This document shows positions 19,006 to 26,288 of a stretch of 64,000 bases of DNA, in pieces. A program made the position numbers and the translations under genes. How positions within the stretch are numbered: the first letter of the stretch is position 1; every line of letters begins with the position of its first letter. Under the pieces are notes generated by a model that was given only the letters and a program-made list of their open reading frames with translations, had not been told where the DNA came from and did not search any database. The DNA is from Sulfurimonas sp. (GTDB taxonomy: Bacteria > Campylobacterota > Campylobacteria > Campylobacterales > Sulfurimonadaceae), in contig JAQTZE010000002.1 in assembly GCA_028687935.1 (NCBI GenBank), forward strand, positions 186,001 through 250,000, in the 5' to 3' direction.

Positions 19006-19556
19006 TGAAAAAATATCTTATCACTTCGCCCGAGCACTATACACAAAAGGCAGAGAGTTTCGCTCAAAAACTTGAAGAGAGCTTTCTAAGACATAAGCCC
19101 GATATGGCGCTCTACCGTGATAAGCAAAACGCAGCGTATGAAGTGCTGGCAAAAATCTTTGTAGAGTTGTGCAGAAAACATAAGATAGCAGCGTATCTAC
19201 ACGGAGATGCCTCTTTGGCGCAAAAAATTGGCGCCGATGGAGTGCATCTGACATCGACCCAATATGATGCAATAAGTACAGCAAAAGAGAAAGGTCTGCT
19301 CGTAGGTATAAGCGCACATACGCATGATGAGGTGCTAGAAGCGCAGAATAGGGGAGCTTTTTATGTGACGTATAGTCCTATTTTTGCCTCTCCAGACAAG
19401 GGCGAGCCAAAAGGGATAGAAGAGCTACAAACACTTCTCACACTGTGTGATATTAATGTTATAGCGCTTGGAGGTATAGTTGAAGATGCACAAATAAAAG
19501 CTATAGCAAAAGCAAAAGTTTATGGCTTTGCCTCTATACGTTATTTTTATGAGTGA
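19005..19556 (+). CDS. ThiE/TenI-family thiamine phosphate synthase-like protein
   Basis: 183 residues from GTG, shorter than typical ThiE (about 210). Family landmarks: GADGVHLTS, GISAHTHDEVLEA, TYSPIFASPDKGEPKG (the GPVFxTxTK region) and IALGGIVEDAQIKAI. The ND pair that precedes the ADGVHLG strand in true ThiE is replaced (LHGDASLAQ), and the N-terminal region is divergent, so it could be a TenI-like relative instead of an active synthase. No thi genes or TPP riboswitch are nearby. Its 3' end overlaps the oppositely oriented cyclase gene by 10 bases. Confidence 0.75.
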   Translation: MKKYLITSPEHYTQKAESFAQKLEESFLRHKPDMALYRDKQNAAYEVLAKIFVELCRKHKIAAYLHGDASLAQKIGADGVHLTSTQYDAISTAKEKGLLVGISAHTHDEVLEAQNRGAFYVTYSPIFASPDKGEPKGIEELQTLLTLCDINVIALGGIVEDAQIKAIAKAKVYGFASIRYFYE

Positions 19557-20623
19557 GAAGTTATCTGATTTTTTCCGTTGCGTTTTGAGTAGTAGAGAGC
19601 GTTATCAGCGCACTTAAAGAGTTCATTAATAGTTTGGATTTTTAGATCAGCTTGTACGATACCAATACTACACTTTACACTCTCTAAAACATCAAAAGAG
19701 TGTACAGCCAACATACGCATAATTTTTTGCATATTTAACTCTGCATGTTCTAGAGAAGTCTCGGGCATAATGATGATAAATTCCTCTCCACCCCATCTTC
19801 CTATATAATCTGTTTTACGAGTATTAGCTTGCAAAAGTTTTGCAAATTTTTGCAAAATCATATCACCTACATCATGTCCATAGGTATCATTAATAAGTTT
19901 AAAGTCGTCTATGTCGATTAATGCAATACTTAATTCTGTCCCGTAACGCTGGTATTTATGAAAATTTTCTTCAATAATGATATCAATTTTTCTGCGATTA
20001 AAAAGTGTAGTGAGTGCATCAGTATTGGTCAGTTTTTCTAGTTCTTTTGATACATTTGCAAACGATCTCTCAATAGCAAAATAGAGAAAAGTAAGTAACA
20101 TTGAAGCGAAAAATAATCTCAACAGTGATGTTAAATCCCAAGAAGGCTCATTCCAATAAAACGCACCGTATAAGAGATATGAAAAGAAAAAAGTATAGAA
20201 AATAAGTGAGATAAGAAGGCCTGTTTTTGGTTTAAATTGTGAAATAGCAAACATTGGAATGAAAATACTCCAAATAAGTCCAAAGCTATTGTTATGATTG
20301 TAAAACGCAAATGTGAGCATAAACATCGATAAAAGTAAAATAACTATTGTAGAGACTCGTTTGAGGTTATGATTTTTTTCAAAATCATGGTACAAATAAA
20401 AAAGAATATTAAATGAAAAAAGATCGATAAAGGCTATAAAAAATTTATTTGAGATAAAGATATGAAAAAAGGCAAAGATTAAAAAAACAAGCATACCTAA
20501 TAATAGAAATGCATTGAGCATCACTGCTTTTCTGTGAGTATTGTACCCGCTATCGTATTTGACGCCAGAGAAGAGAAATGGATGTAAGAAAGATTTAATA
20601 TTTGTTTTTATTCGCGAAATCAT
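19547..20623 (-). CDS. Membrane diguanylate cyclase (GGDEF)
   Basis: 358 residues. N-terminal half has about six membrane helices (to residue about 190, 7TM-like sensor), then a GGDEF domain with active-site GGEEF near residue 277 and an RKTD inhibitory site five residues before it, so product feedback inhibition is likely. Makes cyclic-di-GMP from two GTP. The membrane sensor's input is unknown. Monocistronic; converges on the ThiE-like gene with a 10-base overlap of coding ends. Confidence 0.92.
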   Translation of the reverse strand: MISRIKTNIKSFLHPFLFSGVKYDSGYNTHRKAVMLNAFLLLGMLVFLIFAFFHIFISNKFFIAFIDLFSFNILFYLYHDFEKNHNLKRVSTIVILLLSMFMLTFAFYNHNNSFGLIWSIFIPMFAISQFKPKTGLLISLIFYTFFFSYLLYGAFYWNEPSWDLTSLLRLFFASMLLTFLYFAIERSFANVSKELEKLTNTDALTTLFNRRKIDIIIEENFHKYQRYGTELSIALIDIDDFKLINDTYGHDVGDMILQKFAKLLQANTRKTDYIGRWGGEEFIIIMPETSLEHAELNMQKIMRMLAVHSFDVLESVKCSIGIVQADLKIQTINELFKCADNALYYSKRNGKNQITSHS

Positions 20624-20661
20624 GTCGAAGATGATATCACAATATTTGTTAATAATAAATT

Positions 20662-21900
20662 TTATTTCAGTAATTTTCCGCTAAGTGCTCCGCTTGAAAA
20701 ACTCCATTGCAGATTATAGCCGCCACAAGGGCCATCAAGGTTCATGATCTCTCCGCAAAAATAGAGTCCGTTTATGAGTCTGCTTTGCATCGTTTTTGGA
20801 TCTATCTCTTTAAGATCTATCCCACCTCGTGTTATCATCGCTAGTCTAAATCCATCATGACCTATAACTGTGAGTGGAGTCCAAACAAGTATTTGTAAGA
20901 GTTTGGCACGAGAGGCTCCGCTGATTTTATTGTGTTTTTCCTCTGGATTGACACCTGCTAAAAGGCAAAGTTCTCTTGAGAGTGCCTCTGGAAGGAGGGT
21001 GCTGATATGTTCAAGCATTGTTGCGTGAGGATTTTTACTTACCTCTTTTTTGAGATGCGCGGATATCTGCTCTTCGTTGAGACCTTTTGTGAGGTTTAAG
21101 AGAATCGGGACTTCACCATAGGAGTCCAAAAGCGGAGTAATCTCACGCGCAAAATCCAGTACAACAGGACCGCGAATACCGTGATTTGTAAAGATGAGAT
21201 CTCCGCTGGCTTTGAGTTTTTTGTGCTTTTTGAGATTGACCCGAAGTTCTACTTTGGGGATTGTATCTGCGCGGCAATTTTTGACCCACTCCTCTTTGGT
21301 TTTGAGTGGCATCATGGCAGGGTGTAACTCTGTAACTTTATGTCCAATTTCGCCAGCCATCGTATAGCCATCGCCCTCAGCACCAAGGACGGGATAACCA
21401 AGCCCTCCAGTTGCGACAACGACATTGGGCGCGTAGTATGTTGCGTTTTGTGTTTGTACGCCTTTTACTTGCTCTGCATTTATGAGGATTTTCTCTGCTT
21501 TTTGGCCAAGAAGCAGTGTCACTCCAAGTCTGAGCATCTCTTCATGGAGGGCTGCAATGATAGTGGCTGAAGAGTGCGAAGTGGGAAAAACTCTATAGCC
21601 ATCGGGTGCGTGTGTAGCGACTCCGATACCATCAAAAAATGCTAAGAGGGCTTTATGGTCAAAGGCAGTGAGTGCATCTTGCATAAAACGTCCATCACGC
21701 CCAAAACGTGCCATAAAATCTTCGTTGGAGAGCGTATTTGTGAGGTTACATCGCCCGCCGCCCGTTGCTTTGAGTTTGGATGCGATAGAGGAGAGTTTTT
21801 CGAGTAAAAGTACACGTTTTCCTTCTCGCGCAGCGACGATAGCCGCCATCATGCCAGCCGCACCACTTCCAAGCACGATAAGTTCATAGTCAGTTTGCAC
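20662..21900 (-). CDS. HI0933/YhiN-type flavoprotein
   Basis: About 412 residues from GTG at 21900, chosen because AAGGA lies five bases upstream; an ORF extension to 21948 adds a charged, non-conserved leader. N-terminal Rossmann dinucleotide motif ELIVLGSGAAGMMAA and family signatures KLKATGGGRCNLTNT, VATGGLGYPVLGAEGDGY and C-terminal GLYFCGEIMNLDGPCGGYNLQWSFSSG match the YhiN/HI0933 FAD proteins. Some members act in tRNA or anaerobic redox chemistry, but the reaction of this group is not settled. Divergent from the lipoprotein gene. Confidence 0.88.
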   Translation of the reverse strand: MQTDYELIVLGSGAAGMMAAIVAAREGKRVLLLEKLSSIASKLKATGGGRCNLTNTLSNEDFMARFGRDGRFMQDALTAFDHKALLAFFDGIGVATHAPDGYRVFPTSHSSATIIAALHEEMLRLGVTLLLGQKAEKILINAEQVKGVQTQNATYYAPNVVVATGGLGYPVLGAEGDGYTMAGEIGHKVTELHPAMMPLKTKEEWVKNCRADTIPKVELRVNLKKHKKLKASGDLIFTNHGIRGPVVLDFAREITPLLDSYGEVPILLNLTKGLNEEQISAHLKKEVSKNPHATMLEHISTLLPEALSRELCLLAGVNPEEKHNKISGASRAKLLQILVWTPLTVIGHDGFRLAMITRGGIDLKEIDPKTMQSRLINGLYFCGEIMNLDGPCGGYNLQWSFSSGALSGKLLK

Positions 21901-21972
21901 AGCAATCCTTGCATTTTCGTAATTTTCGTTATTATAGTATGATTCCACTCAATTTTGCTTTGGAGTAGACCT

Positions 21973-22560
21973 GTGAAAAGCACTTTATCTCTTTTTTTAT
22001 CTCTATTTTTCTTTAGTGGCTGTGCAACAAGTTCACTCACAGTTGAAGCAGAAAAAGGTCTTGTACTTGAGCATGAGAACCAGACACTTATCATGCCCTC
22101 AGAGATGTATGAAAAAAGTCTCTTGCGTTTTGAACGTCTTGATATTACACAAGTAAAACTTCAAAACGCAAATAAAGAGAGGCTCTTTTTTGAAACACTC
22201 AAAGCAAACCACGATTATGAGTTCAAATATTCGACCGTGGAGACTTTGAAGAGAATCTTTCATCTCAGTCGTTCGCATACGCTCTATCAAGCGAGTAATC
22301 TTTTGTTGATTCAGTTGCAAAGTAAAGATGGAAGTTATATCAATATTCTCGCAGAGACAAGCGGCATACAGGAGCTTTCTTATGCGTATGGCTATTCAAA
22401 CGCAGCCTTTATAGCATTGGCGCAGGAGTTGGGTGTAGTATTGGAGACTCCAGAAGAAAATATCGCTGCGTTTACAGAGCCACAAACGCAGTGGAGTCAG
22501 AGTGAGATGTTTCTCAACCCTTTGGTGCAACATATATTTCGTCGTGGATTTGCCTTTTGA
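21973..22560 (+). CDS. Small lipoprotein of unknown function
   Basis: 195 residues from GTG at 21973 (GGAG seven bases upstream). Signal peptide VKSTLSLFLSLFFFSGC with lipobox FSGC, so lipidated and probably anchored to the outer or inner membrane. No recognised domain after it. Its final bases overlap the DTW-domain gene (TTG at 22557), giving translational coupling. Contains five copies of the AAACGCA/TGCGTTT heptamer in under 600 bases. Confidence 0.7.
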   Translation: MKSTLSLFLSLFFFSGCATSSLTVEAEKGLVLEHENQTLIMPSEMYEKSLLRFERLDITQVKLQNANKERLFFETLKANHDYEFKYSTVETLKRIFHLSRSHTLYQASNLLLIQLQSKDGSYINILAETSGIQELSYAYGYSNAAFIALAQELGVVLETPEENIAAFTEPQTQWSQSEMFLNPLVQHIFRRGFAF

Positions 22561-23228
22561 CGATATATGGCGACAGAGAGAAGTGTTATAAGTGTTATAG
22601 ACCGCAGAGCTCTTGTATGTGCGCTTATATTGACCCTATAGAGACAAACACAAAGTTTGTTATCCTGATGCATCCAAAAGAGTTCAAAAAAGTCAAAAAC
22701 AACACGGGTTTTTTTACTCATCTTAGCCTCAGTAATTCAGAACTTTTTATCGGTGTGGATTTTAGCGAGCATAAACGTATTAATGAGATTATTGATACGC
22801 ATGAGAGCTATGTGCTCTATCCATCTGAAGATGCTCTCAACCTCAGTTCACATAACCCGCACGCCCAAAACGCAAGTGCAAAAAAACTAGCAATCTTTAT
22901 CATCGACTCGACGTGGGCATGCACAAAAAAGATGATGTATGAGAGTAGTAACCTCAAAGAGCTGCAACACATGAGTTTTACAACACAGAAAATTTCGCAG
23001 TATCAGATAAAAGAACAGCCTCAGAGTAACTATCTCTCTACGATAGAGTCCACACTTGTAGTGCTAGAAGAGCTTGTGAGATGGAGAGTCGAAGCGGTAG
23101 AAGAGAAAAAGATGCAAGGATTTTTACGTCCTTTTTTCAAGATGATAGAGTATCAACAAGCGCTGATAAGTAACTCTTTGAGCAATAAAGTACGATTTAA
23201 ATTAACAAGTTACCATAAGTTTTTATAA
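22557..23228 (+). CDS. DTW-domain tRNA-uridine aminocarboxypropyltransferase-like protein
   Basis: 223 residues. N-terminal zinc-binding cysteines in CYKCYRPQSSCMC, MHPKEFKKVKNNTG and the domain signature IIDSTWACTKKM, where the usual DGTW/DTW core reads DSTW. The family (E. coli TapT/YfiP) adds acp3U to tRNA from S-adenosylmethionine. Starts at TTG overlapping the upstream lipoprotein stop; no in-frame ATG is nearby. The C-terminal YQxALI segment expected in the family is present (EYQQALISNS). Confidence 0.82.
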   Translation: MTIYGDREKCYKCYRPQSSCMCAYIDPIETNTKFVILMHPKEFKKVKNNTGFFTHLSLSNSELFIGVDFSEHKRINEIIDTHESYVLYPSEDALNLSSHNPHAQNASAKKLAIFIIDSTWACTKKMMYESSNLKELQHMSFTTQKISQYQIKEQPQSNYLSTIESTLVVLEELVRWRVEAVEEKKMQGFLRPFFKMIEYQQALISNSLSNKVRFKLTSYHKFL

Positions 23229-23234
23229 CTTCGA

Positions 23235-23240
23235 TATAAT
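23235..23240 (+). promoter_or_regulatory. TATAAT -10 element of the carbonic anhydrase gene
   Basis: Exact TATAAT 33 bases before ATG at 23273, followed by AAGGA at 23262-23266 with six-base spacing. Predicted leader about 25 bases. Confidence 0.6.
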
Positions 23241-23272
23241 TTTTTTTAACCAAATCAACACAAGGAAAACAG

Positions 23273-24031
23273 ATGAAAATCAATAAATTAATCGTTAGTT
23301 CAGTAGCTGCATTAGCTTTAAGTACAGTACTTTTTGCAGATGGACATGCAACACATTGGGGATATACAGGCCATGAAGGTCCAGCAAATTGGGGTGATTT
23401 GGATGAAAAATACACGATGTGCAAACTTGGTATCAATCAGTCTCCGATTAATATCTCTAAAGATGTAGAAATAGACGCGGTTGACTTGAAACCTATCGCG
23501 TTTAACTATGTAACAGGTGCTTCAGAAGTTATCAACAACGGACATACAATACAGGTAAATATCAAAGAGGGAAGCTCTATCACTATCGATGGTATCGAGT
23601 TTTCTCTGAAACAATTTCACTTTCACACACCAAGCGAAAACCAGATAGAAGGGAAAAATTTCCCACTTGAAGCACACTTTGTACACGCATCAAAAGATGG
23701 TCAGTTGGCAGTTGTAGCTGTGATGCTTGAAGATGGTGTAGAAAATCCTCTCATCAAACAAATCTGGAAAAAAATGCCACATAAAGGTGATGAGAAAAAT
23801 GGCTGTGGTCTCTCTTCAAAACAGATCAATGATTTCTTACCAAAAAACAAAGATTACTATAGATTTAGCGGCTCACTTACAACACCTCCATGTTCTGAGG
23901 GTGTAAGATGGTTAGTTATGAAAAACTACTCTACAATTTCTACAGCACAAACAAAAGAGTTCTCAGAACTTTTCCATGGTGCAAACAACAGACCTGTTCA
24001 AGCAATAGGTGCTAGAAAAGTAGCTGAATAA
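23273..24031 (+). CDS. Periplasmic alpha-type carbonic anhydrase
   Basis: 252 residues. Cleavable signal peptide (SSVAALALSTVLFADG), then a full alpha-carbonic anhydrase domain: HWGYTGHEGPANWGDL, NQSPINIS, the proton-path NNGHTIQV, two zinc His in FHFHTPSEN and the third in EAHFVH, and RFSGSLTTPPCSEGVRWLV. Interconverts CO2 and bicarbonate in the periplasm. Campylobacterota use this to manage pH or feed carbon fixation (reverse TCA in autotrophs). Own promoter upstream and a strong hairpin downstream make it a single-gene unit. Confidence 0.95.
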   Translation: MKINKLIVSSVAALALSTVLFADGHATHWGYTGHEGPANWGDLDEKYTMCKLGINQSPINISKDVEIDAVDLKPIAFNYVTGASEVINNGHTIQVNIKEGSSITIDGIEFSLKQFHFHTPSENQIEGKNFPLEAHFVHASKDGQLAVVAVMLEDGVENPLIKQIWKKMPHKGDEKNGCGLSSKQINDFLPKNKDYYRFSGSLTTPPCSEGVRWLVMKNYSTISTAQTKEFSELFHGANNRPVQAIGARKVAE

Positions 24032-24047
24032 TCTACTTTTTATTTTC

Positions 24048-24076
24048 GTAGCAAATCTCTTTTAGAGATTTGCTAC
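24048..24076. terminator. Perfect 12-bp bidirectional terminator hairpin
   Basis: GTAGCAAATCTC pairs exactly with GAGATTTGCTAC around a five-base loop. It follows the carbonic anhydrase stop by 16 bases and, on the other strand, contains the last codons and stop of the gene ending at 24062. Serves two convergent genes. Confidence 0.8.
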
Positions 24077-24454
24077 TGATTTGACCCATTTCTCCGTTGT
24101 CTCATGCAACTGCTCATTTGGCACTTCCAAAAAGTCTATTACAAACGCATTTTCAAGCTCACACACACCGATACTTCTAGGACGAACTGCTAGTATTTTA
24201 CTGCTTGGCAACTGCTTCCCAAAACAAAAAATGAGGTTTTTTGCATCTTTGATCTCTGGGTTGATTACACCATCAGCCATTGCAGAAGTATGTGCATAGT
24301 GATCAAAAAGAGCGATATATGTCGCGACAGGGTGTGCTTCAATAAGGCTTTTTAAGTAGCTTATAATCTCATCCACATTGACATAACTTGTTTCATTTTT
24401 AGCTATCTCAAGTGAAAACACTGGATATTTTTCCATAAATATTGTTTTTTTCAT
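24062..24454 (-). CDS. Conserved hypothetical protein, possibly DUF6858-like
   Basis: 130 residues, no signal or membrane helix. Segments such as VATYIALFDHYAHTSAM, NLIFCFGKQLPSSKILAVRPR and FLEVPNEQLHETTEKWV resemble a small protein I associate with Campylobacterota near NifX-like genes, but I cannot confirm a family. AGGA with six-base spacing supports the ATG. It lies 8 bases after the NifX-like gene, likely one operon; its last codons form one arm of a terminator hairpin. Confidence 0.65.
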   Translation of the reverse strand: MKKTIFMEKYPVFSLEIAKNETSYVNVDEIISYLKSLIEAHPVATYIALFDHYAHTSAMADGVINPEIKDAKNLIFCFGKQLPSSKILAVRPRSIGVCELENAFVIDFLEVPNEQLHETTEKWVKSVANL

Positions 24455-24462
24455 TTTTATTC

Positions 24463-24834
24463 CTATATCTTATTTTGTAAAAAGTTTGCAACTGCTTCGT
24501 GTGCAAAAAGACCGTCTTTTTTTCTTATTTTTTGTATTTTGATGCCAAAAGAGTCAAGTGCTTCTTGCATATGTTCACCAACTGCTTGAACAAGAATGAT
24601 GTCACAGCCTTTAATGCCAGAGATATCTTTTTTGTGTTGATTAAGATGCTCTTTATCATCTTCTGCATGCTCATGTTCGTGGTCATGATCGTGATGATTG
24701 TGTCCTTCTTTACCATGTGCGTTAGGAATAATGCTCTCTATCTCAGTGTCATTAAAAATGGCAAAAAATGGAGCCTGACCTGTACGTTTAAATATTGTTT
24801 TTTTATCATTGTCAACTGGTACTGCTATTTTCAT
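24463..24834 (-). CDS. NifX/NifB-associated dinitrogenase cofactor-type protein with His-rich insert
   Basis: 123 residues. MKIAVPVDNDKKTIFKRTGQAP and FFAIFNDTE begin the Nif11-independent NifX/NafY fold; GCDIILVQAVGEHMQEAL is the conserved core. Between them (about 40-65) is a stretch of alternating His, Asp and Glu residues, which would bind divalent metal ions. Stand-alone members are common outside nitrogen fixation, and no nif gene is nearby, so a metal-sensing or metal-carrying role is more likely than FeMo-cofactor transfer. Confidence 0.82.
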   Translation of the reverse strand: MKIAVPVDNDKKTIFKRTGQAPFFAIFNDTEIESIIPNAHGKEGHNHHDHDHEHEHAEDDKEHLNQHKKDISGIKGCDIILVQAVGEHMQEALDSFGIKIQKIRKKDGLFAHEAVANFLQNKI

Positions 24835-24999
24835 TCTCTAATCCTTCTATTTATTTCCAATATAATAGTATCGAATAAAATATATAAGTTTGTTTAATTT
24901 GACGAACTAATTGTAAAGTTATGTTTATTTTATCGTCAAAATTCTTGCTTAGTGCGTCAGTAGAAAAAGTGTCAAAGGAGGATGTTGTGTAGTGGAAAT

Positions 25000-25023
25000 A
25001 TCACACTGCGTTTGCAGTGTGAT
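25000..25023. terminator. Perfect 10-bp hairpin after the cyt bd operon, with uptake-like heptamer across its loop
   Basis: ATCACACTGC pairs with GCAGTGTGAT around a 4-base GTTT loop. It lies 9 bases beyond the stop of the CydX-like gene, so it probably ends the operon. Read on either strand the loop and its flank give TGCGTTT/AAACGCA, the over-represented heptamer of this window. Confidence 0.75.
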
Positions 25024-25031
25024 GGAGAGTA

Positions 25032-25139
25032 TTACTCTTTTATTTCAAATTTTTTTATATTTCTATAGATAACTTTGTACGCGATATAAATCAAAATAGG
25101 CCATAAACTAAGCCATACTAATTCACTTAAATATTCCAT
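25032..25139 (-). CDS. CydX-like small membrane subunit of cytochrome bd oxidase
   Basis: A 35-residue ORF, MEYLSELVWLSLWP then ILIYIAYKVIYR and a charged tail. It has one central hydrophobic helix rich in Trp, Leu and Ile, and a positive cytoplasmic end. AAGGA sits six bases before the ATG and overlaps the end of cydB; the gap to cydB is 11 bases and a strong hairpin follows the stop. CydX-class peptides (about 30-40 residues) stabilise hemes in cytochrome bd and are usually encoded directly after cydB. Sequence identity to E. coli CydX is not apparent, so the call rests on size, topology and position. Confidence 0.72.
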   Translation of the reverse strand: MEYLSELVWLSLWPILIYIAYKVIYRNIKKFEIKE

Positions 25140-25150
25140 TTTCTATCCTT

Positions 25151-26287
25151 TTAATAGTTATGTGCATCTGGCGCTTCGATCTCAGCTTGCGTTATTTTAA
25201 CCTTATCCATCGAGTACCATGCATAAGCGATGTAAGCAAGGACAAAAGGTACCATGAGTGCTACATAACTCATCACCATAAGCGTGTAGTGACTCCCAGA
25301 CGAGTTCATGATAGTCAGTGAGCTTTGCAGATCAAATGTAGATGGATAATAGGCTGTATTGTTAAGCCCTGCATTGAAAAGTATCGCTGTAACTGTTAAA
25401 ACAATTCCAAGGCCACCTGTTTTGATACAGCAAGTTTTTCTATATGTGATGGCTACAAAAACTGCGATGATTACCATCAAAACGCCACTGATAAACATAG
25501 CAAAGACCAGAGGCATCTCAAGAAAGTTTATAAAGTATTTGTATTGTTGCAAGACGATAACGCCCTCTGCGTTTATGCTAAAGCCATCTCTTGTGAGCGT
25601 CCAAATCAAAAAGGAGAGAAAAAATACCAAAAAGAAGATCATATTGATCTTGATAGATGCAACAGCTCTATCTCTTATGCCATCGTGATCTATATTATTG
25701 ATAAAATAGAGTGCCCCACTGATCTTTGCAAGAAAGACAAGAGAGAGTCCTAGTAGCCAATTATACGGATTCAAAAGCGCTTCAAGTCCACGAAGTTCAT
25801 TTTGCCAATGGGAAAAGTTATGTCTATCAATCGCAAACTCACTGCCGCTGAAGAATGTAGCGATAGCAACACCGAGTAGAAATACGCCGAGATTTCCATT
25901 GATATTTAAAAACATCTCATAGGTTTTTTGACCTAAAAAGTTGTTTGGTTTTGTTCTGTACTCGTAGCTTACTGCTTGGATGATAAAACAAAAAAGTATC
26001 GCAAGCCATACCCAGTAAGCACCACCAAAACTCGTTGCATAGAAGAGTGGAAACGCAGCGAAAAGCGCACCTCCAAAAAGAACAAGTGTAGTAAAGCCGA
26101 GTTCCCATTTACGTCCAATAGCATTGACGAGCATTGTTTTTTCCGTCTCAGTTGTTGAGAGTTTATTGAGTAGGGTTTGTCCGCCTTGGACAAACATCAT
26201 AAAGACAAAAAGACCTCCCAAAAGAGATACTATCATCCACCATAATTGTTGGAGTTGTAATAAGCTTAAATCACCAAATCCCATCAT
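25151..26287 (-). CDS. cydB: Cytochrome bd ubiquinol oxidase subunit II
   Basis: 378 residues, about nine membrane helices, matching CydB length. Recognisable segments: LWWMIVSLLGGLFVFMMFVQGGQTLL, RKWELGFTTLVLFGGALFAAFP, YEYRTKP and the C-terminal YVALMVPFVLAYIAYAWY (each quoted in part from the family pattern). CydB scaffolds the heme-bearing CydA and is needed for assembly. GGAGGA before the ATG pair at 26287/26284. Second structural gene of the operon; 1 base separates it from cydA. Confidence 0.93.
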   Translation of the reverse strand: MMGFGDLSLLQLQQLWWMIVSLLGGLFVFMMFVQGGQTLLNKLSTTETEKTMLVNAIGRKWELGFTTLVLFGGALFAAFPLFYATSFGGAYWVWLAILFCFIIQAVSYEYRTKPNNFLGQKTYEMFLNINGNLGVFLLGVAIATFFSGSEFAIDRHNFSHWQNELRGLEALLNPYNWLLGLSLVFLAKISGALYFINNIDHDGIRDRAVASIKINMIFFLVFFLSFLIWTLTRDGFSINAEGVIVLQQYKYFINFLEMPLVFAMFISGVLMVIIAVFVAITYRKTCCIKTGGLGIVLTVTAILFNAGLNNTAYYPSTFDLQSSLTIMNSSGSHYTLMVMSYVALMVPFVLAYIAYAWYSMDKVKITQAEIEAPDAHNY

Positions 26288-26288
26288 T

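Noticed and set aside
18900-19010. TPP riboswitch near the ThiE-like gene
   Set aside because: The gene starts inside the upstream reading frame with a one-base overlap, leaving no leader.
24982-25068. A 28-codon ORF on the + strand directly after AAAGGAGG
   Set aside because: The ribosome site touches the ATG with no spacing, the frame runs through the terminator hairpin and antisense to the CydX-like gene, and the product has no recognisable feature.
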